From PFJX01 sp031426735 (GTDB lineage: Bacteria > Pseudomonadota > Gammaproteobacteria > Burkholderiales > Thiobacillaceae): a stretch of 57,860 nt of DNA. Location of the stretch: contig JASJPK010000081.1 in the NCBI GenBank assembly GCA_031426735.1, positions 1 through 57,860 on the forward strand. Direction: 5' to 3'. Positions 8,669-17,232 of the stretch are shown in pieces. Within the stretch, counting starts at the first letter, position 1. The number at the start of each line of letters is the position of its first letter. The position numbers were made by a program, and so were the translations under genes. Below the pieces are notes generated by a model. It saw nothing but the letters and a program-made list of their open reading frames with translations. It had not been told where the DNA came from and searched no databases.

Positions 8669-11600
8669 GCGACATCCAGCTTCGCGCTCGCATTGAGGCC
8701 GCCCTCAAGGCCACGGCCAGAGGCGATCTGCGCGCCAGCGCGCTCACGCTGCTCGCTACCCTTGGCTACGTCAGCAACAAGACGCTTGACTTGCCTGCGC
8801 AGCCCCAGGCATTCGCCCAGGAAATCGAAACCCTGCTAGGCGGCAGCCGCCAGTTCAATGCCGAAGCGGTGTGCCTGGCCGACTGGAAAAGCGTCGCCTT
8901 CCTGTTCCAGCTTACCAACGATGAACTTCCCTCCCTCGTGGCGGGGCAAACCAGCTTCTTCACGAATACCGGCGTGCAGCCCTGGCAGATCGAAAGCTTC
9001 GTATTTCTTGCGGTCGATCTCAAAACCGGCAACTGGTCACGCACCCGCCTGGCGCGCATCACCCGCGAAGTGAACCGACTGTTCCCCATGCCGGTCATCC
9101 TGCTCTACCGGCATCCGGGGCATGACCAGGAACCCCTGCTGTCGTTGGCAGTGATCAACCGCCGCGGCCACAAGCGCGATGTCACTCGCGACGTGATCGA
9201 CGGCAAGATTTCCATCGTTAAGGACATCGATCCAAGCGCGCCGCACGCCGCCCATGTGCGCATCATGGAAAGCATTGCGCTGCAACAGGTGAGCACGAAA
9301 TACGTGCCTTCCAGCTTCAACCAACTCTATGAAGCCTGGATGGCCGCGCTGGACGTCAAGGCCCTCAACGAGAAGTTCTACAGGGAACTGGCCGACTGGT
9401 ACTACTGGGCGTTGCAGAGGCAGACGGGCGTCTGCTTCCCGAAAGGCCAGCCGCTGGACGACTCCAATGACCCCGCCACCCAGGGCCGCCCCTCGGTGGC
9501 GCTTATCCGCCTGCTCACCCGGCTCATCTTTGTCTGGTTTCTCAAGGAAAAGAAGCTGGTGCCGAGCGGTCTCTTCGACGAAAAGACCCTCGCCAACCTG
9601 CTCCGCGCCCCGCCGCATCAGCAACCGCGCGAAGGCAACTACTACAAGGCGGTGCTGCAAAACTTGTTCTTTGCCACGCTGAACACGGAGACCACCGCCG
9701 AGGATGAAGACGGCAACAAGCAGCGCGTCTGGCGTGAAGAGTCGGGACCGAAGCGGCTGGACAAATACCTGATCCACACCGTCTACCGCTACAAGCGGGA
9801 ATTTCAAGACACGGATACCGCCCTGGCGCTGTTCCAGAAGGTGCCATTCCTCAACGGTGGCCTATTCGAATGCCTGGACAAACTGGTCACGGAAGAAGAC
9901 ATCAAGCGCGACTCCGCCCTCGCCGGTTTGGTCGTGCAGGAAGGCCGCCAGACCGTGCTGCGCGTCGACGGCTTCTCCGAGCGCACGGAAAACCCGCTCT
10001 ACGTGCCCAATGAATTGTTCTTTTCAGACGGCAAGGAGGGCGTCGACCTCAACGACATCTACCAAACCAAAAACCGTAAATACAAACCGCGTGGCCTGCT
10101 GAAAATCTTCGAGAGCTACAAATTCACCATCGAGGAAAACACCCCGGTGGAAGAAGAAGTTGCCCTTGACCCGGAACTGCTCGGCAAGGTGTTCGAAAAC
10201 CTGCTCGCCAGCTACAACCCGGACACCAAGACCACCGCGCGCAAGAAAAGCGGCTCCTTCTACACCCCGCGCGAAGTAGTCGATTACATGGTGGACGAAG
10301 CCCTTGTCGCCTACTTCGAGCGCGCTTTTCTCCCCTCACCCACCGGGGGAGGGGCCGGGGGAGAGGGAACAACGTCAGCTCAGGCACGTACTCGCCCCCG
10401 CAACGAATTTCTCGACCTCGGCACCCAACCCGGAGAACTCGGCCTCCCCGTCATTCCCGCGCATGCGGGAATCCAGGAACCCGCAACCGAATCCCAGAAT
10501 TCCATCCTGGCAACCCGCCTGCGCCAGCTCCTCAGCTACCGCCACCCTGGCCACAACTTCACTGCCCGGGAAACGCAGCAACTCATCCAGGCCATCGAAC
10601 GCCTGCGCGTACTCGACCCAGCCTGCGGTTCCGGCGCCTTCCCCATGGGCATCCTGCAAAAGCTGGTGCATGTGCTGCGCAAGCTGGACAGCGACCCGCC
10701 CAACGCACTCTGGAAGGCGCAAAACCGCACCCCGCTGGAACAGCAACTGGTGCTGGCAAAGCAACTGCCTGACCCCAACCTGCGTGAAGATCAGCTCACG
10801 CAGGCACAAGCCGCGCTGGACAAGTTCGACCAGGACTTCGCCGACCCGGACTATGCTGACTACGCCCGCAAGCTCTATCTGATCGAGAAATGCCTGTACG
10901 GCGTGGACATCCAGCCGGTCGCGGTGCAGATCGCCAAGCTGCGCTTCTTCGTCTCGCTGGTAGTGGAACAGAAGCTGGACGAAGCGCGCGGCAAGCTCAC
11001 GCCGTTGCCCAACCTGGAAACCAAAATCGTCGCCGCCAACACCCTGCTGCCCATTCCACGCACCCACCGCCAGGGCGACCTGTTCGCCAACCCCGCCGTG
11101 GCGGAAAAGGAAAAGGAACTGCGCGAGGCCAACGCCAGCCATTTCGCCGCCAAGCGCTTCTCCGACAAACGCAAGCGCAAGGCGCGCATCCTGCGCCTGC
11201 GCGACGAACTGGTCGCGCTGCTCAAGGCCGACCACATGCTGCGTGACCCCGACGACGCCGACCGCATGGCCGCCTGGGACCCCTTCGACCAGAACCGCCA
11301 CGCCGACTTCTTCGACCCGGAATGGATGTTCGGCTTCTCCCAGGGTTTCGACGTGCTGATCGGCAATCCGCCCTATGTCCGCCAGGAAGCCATCAAGGAC
11401 GACAAGTCCCGGCTCAAGCCGCACTACGACTGTTACAGCGGCACGGCGGACTTGTTTGTCTATTTCTACGAGCGTTCCGTTCAATTGCTCAACCCGCACG
11501 GGGTACTGAGCTTCATCACCAGCAACAAATGGTTCCGCGCCAAATACGGCGAGGGTCTGCGCCGTTACATGGTCAGCCACACCGAGATGCGCCAGATCAT

Positions 11601-12858
11601 CGACTTCGGCGATGAGGCCGTGTTCGACGCCCTGGCCTATCCCACCATCGTCATCGCCAGCAAACGCCCCAAGCCGGTCGCATTGAACGAGGTGCGTAAC
11701 GACGTCTCGGCCTTGAATTGGGACAGCACCAATCCCGCGAATCAGGTGGAACACTTCCCCGAAGTATTTGCCGCCGAGCGCTTCGCCGTGCCGCAATCGG
11801 AGTTGAAAGTGGCCGGCTGGCAACTGGAACCGCCAACCAGTCGGAGACTGTTGGAGCGAGTGCGGAAAGCAGGCCAGCCGCTGGGAGATTACTGCCAGGG
11901 GCATTTCTATTACGGCATCAAGACCGGCCTGAACGAAGCATTTGTGATCGACCGCGAGCGCCGAGACGAATTGATCGCGCAAGACGCCAAGTCGGCGGAA
12001 ATCATCAAGCCTTTTTTGCGGGGACGGGATGTAAAGCGCTGGCAGGCTGGGTCACAAGATTTGTGGCTGATATTTACCCGGCGTGGTGTAGATATTGACG
12101 CCTACCCGGCAGTCAAAGCGCATTTGCAAGCATTCCGTAAACAACTTGAGCCCAAGCCTGCTGATTGGAACGACAAAGTGCAAGGGGCTTGGCTAGGCAG
12201 GAAGGCAGGCCCTTACGAGTGGTTCCATATTCAGGACAACATTGCTTACTGGGCGCAGTTCGAGGAACCAAAAATTGTTATACCGGCAATAACAGCCACT
12301 CCTATAGCCGCAATTGACCGAGTTGGTTATTACAGCAATAACAAGTCCACCATCTTTATTCCGCCATCTATTGCTCTTGCTGCCGCATGTGTGAACTCAC
12401 CTGTCGCGGCCTGGATCGCTGTTCAGACATTTGCCACTAAACAGGGGGGGTTCTTCGATTTTGAGCCGCGTTACTCCAGCCAAATTCCTGTGCCCAATAC
12501 AAGCTCAAGCCAACTCTTGCTGGTTGAACGAATTGTTGATTCCATTTTTTGGGTTATCGCCGCACCGGAGTTCGAGCGACTCTTAAACGGCCTGGTTTAC
12601 GAACTGTTTTTCCCCGAAGACCTGCACGCCAAGGGCATCGACCTGTTCGATGCCTGTGCCCAGGCCGGCATCCCTGCCTGGCCGGCGCCCCCCGCCGAAA
12701 CCGACATCTCCCAGGCCGCGCAACAGGCCCGCGCTCAATTCACCCAGCGCGCCAGCGCCACCGCCGCTGAAATCTTCCAGCCCAGCCACCCGATCTACGG
12801 CATGTTGTTCGAGCTGCAAGCGGTGGAAGTCGTCCGCATCATCGAGGGCGTGGCATGA
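8665..12858 (+). CDS. Large Eco57I/PglX-like DNA methyltransferase with specificity domain
   Basis: This 1397-residue protein looks like a combined type IIG/BREX-like adenine methyltransferase. Residues 1-520 form a long N-terminal region ending in the GSFYTPREVVDYM segment typical of N6-adenine methylases. SAM-binding motif I DPACGSGAF is near residue 652 and catalytic NPPY near residue 901. A TaqI-like C-terminal recognition region (GHFYYGIKTGLNEAFVID, then RGRDVKRW) covers roughly residues 1075-1310. Between YTPRE and motif I, about 65 residues (551-615) are encoded by two palindromic repeats and low-complexity sequence (see the repeats). No clear PD-(D/E)xK nuclease motif was recognised, so it may only methylate. 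It overlaps both neighbours by 4 bases. Confidence 0.9.
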   Translation: MSDIQLRARIEAALKATARGDLRASALTLLATLGYVSNKTLDLPAQPQAFAQEIETLLGGSRQFNAEAVCLADWKSVAFLFQLTNDELPSLVAGQTSFFTNTGVQPWQIESFVFLAVDLKTGNWSRTRLARITREVNRLFPMPVILLYRHPGHDQEPLLSLAVINRRGHKRDVTRDVIDGKISIVKDIDPSAPHAAHVRIMESIALQQVSTKYVPSSFNQLYEAWMAALDVKALNEKFYRELADWYYWALQRQTGVCFPKGQPLDDSNDPATQGRPSVALIRLLTRLIFVWFLKEKKLVPSGLFDEKTLANLLRAPPHQQPREGNYYKAVLQNLFFATLNTETTAEDEDGNKQRVWREESGPKRLDKYLIHTVYRYKREFQDTDTALALFQKVPFLNGGLFECLDKLVTEEDIKRDSALAGLVVQEGRQTVLRVDGFSERTENPLYVPNELFFSDGKEGVDLNDIYQTKNRKYKPRGLLKIFESYKFTIEENTPVEEEVALDPELLGKVFENLLASYNPDTKTTARKKSGSFYTPREVVDYMVDEALVAYFERAFLPSPTGGGAGGEGTTSAQARTRPRNEFLDLGTQPGELGLPVIPAHAGIQEPATESQNSILATRLRQLLSYRHPGHNFTARETQQLIQAIERLRVLDPACGSGAFPMGILQKLVHVLRKLDSDPPNALWKAQNRTPLEQQLVLAKQLPDPNLREDQLTQAQAALDKFDQDFADPDYADYARKLYLIEKCLYGVDIQPVAVQIAKLRFFVSLVVEQKLDEARGKLTPLPNLETKIVAANTLLPIPRTHRQGDLFANPAVAEKEKELREANASHFAAKRFSDKRKRKARILRLRDELVALLKADHMLRDPDDADRMAAWDPFDQNRHADFFDPEWMFGFSQGFDVLIGNPPYVRQEAIKDDKSRLKPHYDCYSGTADLFVYFYERSVQLLNPHGVLSFITSNKWFRAKYGEGLRRYMVSHTEMRQIIDFGDEAVFDALAYPTIVIASKRPKPVALNEVRNDVSALNWDSTNPANQVEHFPEVFAAERFAVPQSELKVAGWQLEPPTSRRLLERVRKAGQPLGDYCQGHFYYGIKTGLNEAFVIDRERRDELIAQDAKSAEIIKPFLRGRDVKRWQAGSQDLWLIFTRRGVDIDAYPAVKAHLQAFRKQLEPKPADWNDKVQGAWLGRKAGPYEWFHIQDNIAYWAQFEEPKIVIPAITATPIAAIDRVGYYSNNKSTIFIPPSIALAAACVNSPVAAWIAVQTFATKQGGFFDFEPRYSSQIPVPNTSSSQLLLVERIVDSIFWVIAAPEFERLLNGLVYELFFPEDLHAKGIDLFDACAQAGIPAWPAPPAETDISQAAQQARAQFTQRASATAAEIFQPSHPIYGMLFELQAVEVVRIIEGVA
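10328..10368 (+). repeat. GC-rich palindromic repeat inside the methyltransferase gene
   Basis: A stretch with CTCCCCTCACCC facing GGGGGAGAGGG forms the sort of hairpin normally seen between genes in many proteobacteria. Here it is read in frame as a Pro/Gly-rich peptide (LPSPTGGGAGGEG). It sits in the linker before methylase motif I and does not break the frame. Confidence 0.65.
10453..10472 (+). repeat. REP-type palindrome inside the methyltransferase gene
   Basis: The 20 bases ATTCCCGCGCATGCGGGAAT form an 8-bp perfect stem with a GCAT loop. They sit in the widespread intergenic context GTCATTCCCGC...GCGGGAATCCAG, translated here as VIPAHAGIQ. The unit at 40515-40534 has the same plan (GTCAT, palindrome with GCATG core, ATCCAG, on the other strand), so the family occurs at least twice in this window, once between genes and once within a gene. 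Confidence 0.75.
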
Positions 12859-14390
12859 ATGCCCCCGCCGCGGGGCTGCCGCCCGCGCCGCGCCTGGCAA
12901 GCATCAAACTCGACAACTTCCGCGCCTTCCCGCAACCGGAAACCTTCCGCCTCGACGGCAAGAACCTGCTCGTCTACGGCGAAAACGGCAGCGGCAAGAG
13001 TTCCCTCTTCGCCGCGCTACGCGCCCTGTTCCGCCACCCCAACCCGCCGCCAACGCTGAACGGGAAACACCCCTTCGAGAATAAATTCAAACAGCCTCAA
13101 GGCGGGCCGTGGTCGGTGGAAGCAGTATTTGACGACGGCAAGACCGTAACCTGGGCCAACACCGGCTTGCAGGGCGACAAGCCGCTGCGCAACGAGATCG
13201 CCCTCAAGGCCGCCATGTTCGATTATCGGGCCTTGATGGAGACCAACCACCTACACGGTGAGGATCGGGTCAACCTGTTCGAGGTGATCGTCAACACCCT
13301 GTTGGCGGGGTATGGCATCACCAGTCCCGGCGTTTATCCCTTCTCGTCGTCCGGCGCCTCTCAAGTGCCTATTGCTGAGTACTGGGCCAAGCTGCAAGGA
13401 GTCCGCGAAAAGATTGGTAGAAACCCGAATAGCGTCCTTTCCTACGTGATTCAGGGAATCCAAGGCTTCAACGCAGGCCTGAATGGCGCGCTGACTGCCG
13501 TAAACGCCCTGTTGCCAGGGCTTCTGCACGATCTCAAGCAGCAGGATATGCAGGTTAGGCCGCTTTCTTTTCCCGGCCTAGTGCCGGTGGCGAGCTATTG
13601 GCGGGATGAGCGCCACTACGGTGGGCAAAGCATCTGGCTGGATGTGGATTACCGGGGCGAAGCCCTCCAACACCCCCACCTGTTCCTGAACGAGGCCCGC
13701 CTTTCCGCCCTGGGCCTGGCGATCTACCTGGCCGGCCGCCTGGCCCTGGTGCAGCAAGCTACTGGTGATGCCACCAAGTTGCTGGTGCTGGACGACGTGC
13801 TGATCGGCATCGACCACTCCAACCGCTTGCCCGTGCTGGATGTGCTCCACAACCGTTTCGCCGACTGGCAAGTGGTGCTGCTCACCCACGATAAAACCTG
13901 GTTTGACCTGGCGCGCGAACGCCTGCCCAAGGACGACTGGGTCTGCTGCGAAGTCTACGAAGGCGATCCCGCCGCCGCCGCGCCCATGCCCATTGTCCGG
14001 CCAACCATGAACAAGCCGGCCAGGGCTTTGCTCCAGAAAGCAGATGACCTATTGAACCTGGGCTATGTGGAAGCGGCCGCGAATTATGCACGGCAGGCTT
14101 TTGAGCTGGGCATGCGAATCGCCTGTGAGCTGAAGAAGATCAAGATGGAATACCGGTTAGATCCGACAGGGCACCAGGCACAAGATTTCCTGGACAAGTT
14201 GAAAGGCTGGCCGGGCTCGGCCAAGGTGCTGAAAGCGGACTGGGATGCCGCAATTCATCGCCTGGAGTTGCTGAAAAACGTGGTGATGAATCCGTATTCC
14301 CACCCCAGTTCGCCGAACATCCCCAAGCAGGAAGTCGCCGATGCCATTGCGGCGGTGACAGCCTTCCTTGATCTGGTGGCAAAGAAATGA
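12855..14390 (+). CDS. ABC/RecF-type AAA ATPase of the defence operon
   Basis: This 511-residue ATPase has the split ABC architecture of RecF/SMC-related proteins. Walker A is GENGSGKS (residues 42-49), in a typical IKLDNFRAF...LLVYGENGSGKSS beginning. A signature-like NEARLSALGLAIYLAG segment precedes Walker B KLLVLDDVLIGID at about 308-320, and the H-loop is VVLLTHD. The middle region is much shorter than the coiled coils of SMC or RecN. A helical C-terminal tail of about 120 residues contains a HEPN-like-sized stretch (YVEAAANYARQAFELGMRIACE), but no RxxxxH nuclease motif was seen. Gene overlaps on both sides (ATGA) make it the ATPase of the helicase-methylase system, probably a DNA-end or damage sensor. 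Confidence 0.88.
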   Translation: MNAPAAGLPPAPRLASIKLDNFRAFPQPETFRLDGKNLLVYGENGSGKSSLFAALRALFRHPNPPPTLNGKHPFENKFKQPQGGPWSVEAVFDDGKTVTWANTGLQGDKPLRNEIALKAAMFDYRALMETNHLHGEDRVNLFEVIVNTLLAGYGITSPGVYPFSSSGASQVPIAEYWAKLQGVREKIGRNPNSVLSYVIQGIQGFNAGLNGALTAVNALLPGLLHDLKQQDMQVRPLSFPGLVPVASYWRDERHYGGQSIWLDVDYRGEALQHPHLFLNEARLSALGLAIYLAGRLALVQQATGDATKLLVLDDVLIGIDHSNRLPVLDVLHNRFADWQVVLLTHDKTWFDLARERLPKDDWVCCEVYEGDPAAAAPMPIVRPTMNKPARALLQKADDLLNLGYVEAAANYARQAFELGMRIACELKKIKMEYRLDPTGHQAQDFLDKLKGWPGSAKVLKADWDAAIHRLELLKNVVMNPYSHPSSPNIPKQEVADAIAAVTAFLDLVAKK

Positions 14391-15421
14391 AGCAGCAACT
14401 CGAACCCCAGGTACTGCTCTACCAAACCGACGACGGCACTACCCGTGTCGAAGTTCGCATGGAAGGCGAGACCGTCTGGCTGAATCAGAATCAGATGGCG
14501 GACTTGTTTCTGACCTCCAAGCAGAACGTCGGTCAGCACATCCGCAACGTCTTCGCCGAAGGGGAATTGGCCCCGGAGCCAGTAGTAAAGGATTTCTTTA
14601 CAACTGCCGCCGATGGCAAGCAGTACCGCACCAAGCATTACAACCTGGATGTGATCATTTCCGTCGGCTACCGGGTCAAATCCCAACGCGGCACCCAGTT
14701 CCGCATCTGGGCGACGCAGCAGTTACGCAGCTATCTGGTCAAGGGTTTTGCCCTGGACGACCGGCGCTTGAAAGAAGGCGGCAGCACCGACCGCTATTTC
14801 GACGAACTGCTGGAACGCATCCGCGACATCCGCACTTCGGAGCGGATGTTCTATCGCAAGGTCGCCGACATCTACGCCACCAGCATCGACTACGACCCGG
14901 CTTCGGACATGACCCGGGAATTTTTCGCCACGGTGCAGAACAAGTTCCACTTCGCCATCACCGGCCATACTGCCGCCGAACTCATTGCCAAGCGTGTGGG
15001 CGCCGACAAGCCCAACATGGGCCTAACCAACTGGCCGGGCAATCGAATCATCCGCAAGGACGTGACGGTGGCCAAAAATTACCTGTCCGAGGATGAGTTG
15101 GGTTTGTTGAACCTGATCGTGGACCAATACCTGTCCTTCGCCGAAGCCCAGGCCCGGCAAAAGAAGGTGATGACCATGACGGCGTGGATCGACAAACTCC
15201 ATGCCTTCCTGGAACTGAACGAAAAGGAAATCCTGCAGGGCGCCGGTCGGGTGTCAAAGCAACTCGCTGACGAACTGGCCTTGCGCGAGTACGACAAGTT
15301 CCAGGAACAGCAACGGCTTGCTGGCGATGTGGACGCATCGCTCGACCATGCGTTGGGCAATGTGGAAAACGAGGTCAAGAAAATAGCCAAGCCGTCCGGT
15401 GGCAAGGGGCGGAAGGGATGA
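14387..15421 (+). CDS. RhuM family protein
   Basis: This 344-residue protein belongs to the RhuM (virulence RhuM/DNA-binding Fic-associated) family. The N-terminus has the characteristic VWLNQNQMADLFLTSKQNV HTH-like segment, then the YNLDVIISVGYRVKSQRGTQFRIWA core and LKEGGSTDRYFDELLERIRDIR. The C-terminus is basic and helical, ending in GGKGRKG. RhuM proteins are frequent in genomic islands beside restriction systems; their molecular function is not established. The start overlaps the ATPase stop by 4 bases, so it is translated with the defence genes and closes the operon. Confidence 0.88.
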   Translation: MKQQLEPQVLLYQTDDGTTRVEVRMEGETVWLNQNQMADLFLTSKQNVGQHIRNVFAEGELAPEPVVKDFFTTAADGKQYRTKHYNLDVIISVGYRVKSQRGTQFRIWATQQLRSYLVKGFALDDRRLKEGGSTDRYFDELLERIRDIRTSERMFYRKVADIYATSIDYDPASDMTREFFATVQNKFHFAITGHTAAELIAKRVGADKPNMGLTNWPGNRIIRKDVTVAKNYLSEDELGLLNLIVDQYLSFAEAQARQKKVMTMTAWIDKLHAFLELNEKEILQGAGRVSKQLADELALREYDKFQEQQRLAGDVDASLDHALGNVENEVKKIAKPSGGKGRKG

Positions 15422-15547
15422 CGCTATCGCTCGCCAGCAACAAACGCCCGCAGTTGGTCACTTTTAATCGCGCGCAGCCCGCGAATGCACATACCTGGAA
15501 AACGCGTCCAGAACAGGATCACCGCGCAGGAAACAAAGCGGTTATTT

Positions 15548-15970
15548 CTACAACTCCGTGCTGAAAGGCACGGCCAAACGGGCGGCTCCGTCGATGTCCA
15601 CGCGCATCACCCAGTCGCGGCGGCCGCTGACACAGGCCGGCAGGGTGATCTGGGCGCGGAACACGCCGGCCGCATCCGGGCGCAGGCTGTAGCGGTTGAA
15701 GCCCATGTTCATGTCCACCATCGTGAAGCTGGCCTGGACCTTGTCGGCGCCGGCTGCTTTCACCCATACCTGAAACGGTTGCAGCGGTTTGAGTGCACCG
15801 GCCAGGCCGATGGTGACGGTGCGCTTGCCGAGTTGCGCGGTGCAGCCCACGGCTGGATTGGGGCAGGGCAGATCGACGGCGACAGGCGGCGGGCCTTCCG
15901 CGTTTTGCCAAACCACGAGCGCGGCGGGAACGACGATGAGCAGGCCGGCGGCCAGCCATTTTGTTTTCAT
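15548..15970 (-). CDS. Membrane-anchored periplasmic protein, YtkA/FixH-like, of the nos cluster
   Basis: This 140-residue protein has an N-terminal anchor (residues 4-20, LAAGLLIVVPAALVVW) and a periplasmic beta-rich domain. It contains the Met-rich segment TMVDMNMGFNRYSL, like the copper-facing MDMGM/PNRY segments of YtkA-like proteins, and three cysteines (two in DLPCPNPAVGC). It is the last gene of the minus-strand nos cluster, 20 bases after the second nosD. A role in copper handling for NosZ is inferred from the fold type and place. The ATG at 15970 gives a clean anchor; the longer upstream frame is only a shadow of nosD. Confidence 0.7.
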   Translation of the reverse strand: MKTKWLAAGLLIVVPAALVVWQNAEGPPPVAVDLPCPNPAVGCTAQLGKRTVTIGLAGALKPLQPFQVWVKAAGADKVQASFTMVDMNMGFNRYSLRPDAAGVFRAQITLPACVSGRRDWVMRVDIDGAARLAVPFSTEL

Positions 15971-15990
15971 CCAGGATTTCCTTTCGGTTT

Positions 15991-17232
15991 TCACTTGATT
16001 TTCCGCCAGCGTGGTTGCGGGTCGCTCAGGATCAATTCCGGCAGCGAGAACGGGGCCAGGCGTTCGAGAAAATCCAGCAGTTCCAGTGCCGGCGAGTTGC
16101 GGAAGAAGCGCGCCTGGGGCGTCTCCATCCAGATACGGTCGGCATAGTAGTAGAGGGCGTAGGGCGTGTCGCCGCTGCCGTCGCCGTTGCGGTCGAAGCC
16201 TTCGTAATCGTCCCAGTAATTGCCGCGCCAGTCGTTGTCGCGCGCGCTGGTGGGGCCGGATACGCCGACTTGCATGAGGTTCTTCTCGAAGCGGTTGCCG
16301 TGCACGATGTGGCCGCCTTTCTCGCCATAGAAAAACAGGCCGGTGACGTTGTGGGCAAACGAGTTGTTGCGGAAACGGATGATGGCTTCGGGGTGGGTGG
16401 GGGCGTTGGTCTGCGCGCCCACCGTGCAATGCAGCACCGTATTGCCTGCCACCTCGATCTGGCCGCTTTCCTTGAACGCCAGCCCGGCCCCGGCGACGTC
16501 GCGCACATGTTCGATACGGTTGCCGCGCAGCGTCACCTGGTCCGAATAGAGCACGGCGATACCGGTGGTGGTGTGGCTGACCAGGTTGTTTTCGATCTGG
16601 TTGCGTGGCGAGAAAACCAGTTGCATGCCGTAGCGCCCGTTGACGACGCGGTTGCCGGTAAAGCGGTTGTCGGTCGAGTTGGCGACGGTGAGGTCGCGGG
16701 TGGCGTCCAGGCGATTGCCCTCGATGCGGTTGAAATGGCTGTTCCACAGGCGGATGCCGTCTCCGCGCAGATTCAGTTCCGCCGCCCGGCCGCGAATCGT
16801 GTTGCCGCGTACCAGGGCGTGGCTTGCTTGCTTGAGGTGGATGCCGAACAGCACCTGGTCGATGACATTGTTTTCCACGCGCGCGCCGTCGGCTTCGTCG
16901 ATCAACAGGCCGGCATCGACGCCGTCGTGGGTGGCGCCGGAGTTGGTCAGGTGCATGCCGCGCACGCTGACGTTGCCGGCGCGCACGCTCAACACGGTGC
17001 CATGGCCGCCGCCATCCAGGCTGACGCGGCCGCCGCCATCCAGCGTGAGGGATTTGGCGATGACAGCGGGGCCGGCGTAGCGGCCGGCGGGCGGGCGCAA
17101 CACGGCGCCGGCGGGCGTGGCATCGATCAGGGTTTGCAGCGGCGGCAGCGCGGCTTGGGCCGAGGTGACGTAAAAGCCTGCGGCCCAGCAGCACAGCCGC
17201 AAGGTGTGCCATCGGAGCCTGCGCATGGTCAT
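15991..17232 (-). CDS. nosD: NosD-like periplasmic beta-helix protein (second copy)
   Basis: This 413-residue protein has a signal peptide (to about AQA, residue 27) and a right-handed parallel beta-helix of CASH/NosD repeats, seen as many N-x-I/V and G-N-x-I/V turns. NosD works with the NosFY ABC transporter in building the Cu-S centre of NosZ. It is clearly paralogous to the NosD at 24654-26015; both share the C-terminal plan NYWDDYxGFDR...YADRIWME. Its start overlaps the tlpA stop (ATGA), and it lies in the same block as nosY. The second copy probably serves the same maturation or a related copper/sulfur step. Confidence 0.88.
   Translation of the reverse strand: MTMRRLRWHTLRLCCWAAGFYVTSAQAALPPLQTLIDATPAGAVLRPPAGRYAGPAVIAKSLTLDGGGRVSLDGGGHGTVLSVRAGNVSVRGMHLTNSGATHDGVDAGLLIDEADGARVENNVIDQVLFGIHLKQASHALVRGNTIRGRAAELNLRGDGIRLWNSHFNRIEGNRLDATRDLTVANSTDNRFTGNRVVNGRYGMQLVFSPRNQIENNLVSHTTTGIAVLYSDQVTLRGNRIEHVRDVAGAGLAFKESGQIEVAGNTVLHCTVGAQTNAPTHPEAIIRFRNNSFAHNVTGLFFYGEKGGHIVHGNRFEKNLMQVGVSGPTSARDNDWRGNYWDDYEGFDRNGDGSGDTPYALYYYADRIWMETPQARFFRNSPALELLDFLERLAPFSLPELILSDPQPRWRKIK

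Noticed and set aside
12443..12450. Run of seven G in the methyltransferase recognition domain as a phase-variable tract
   Set aside because: A similar G run occurs in rnfG and others are expected at this GC content; seven bases is short for slipped-strand switching.
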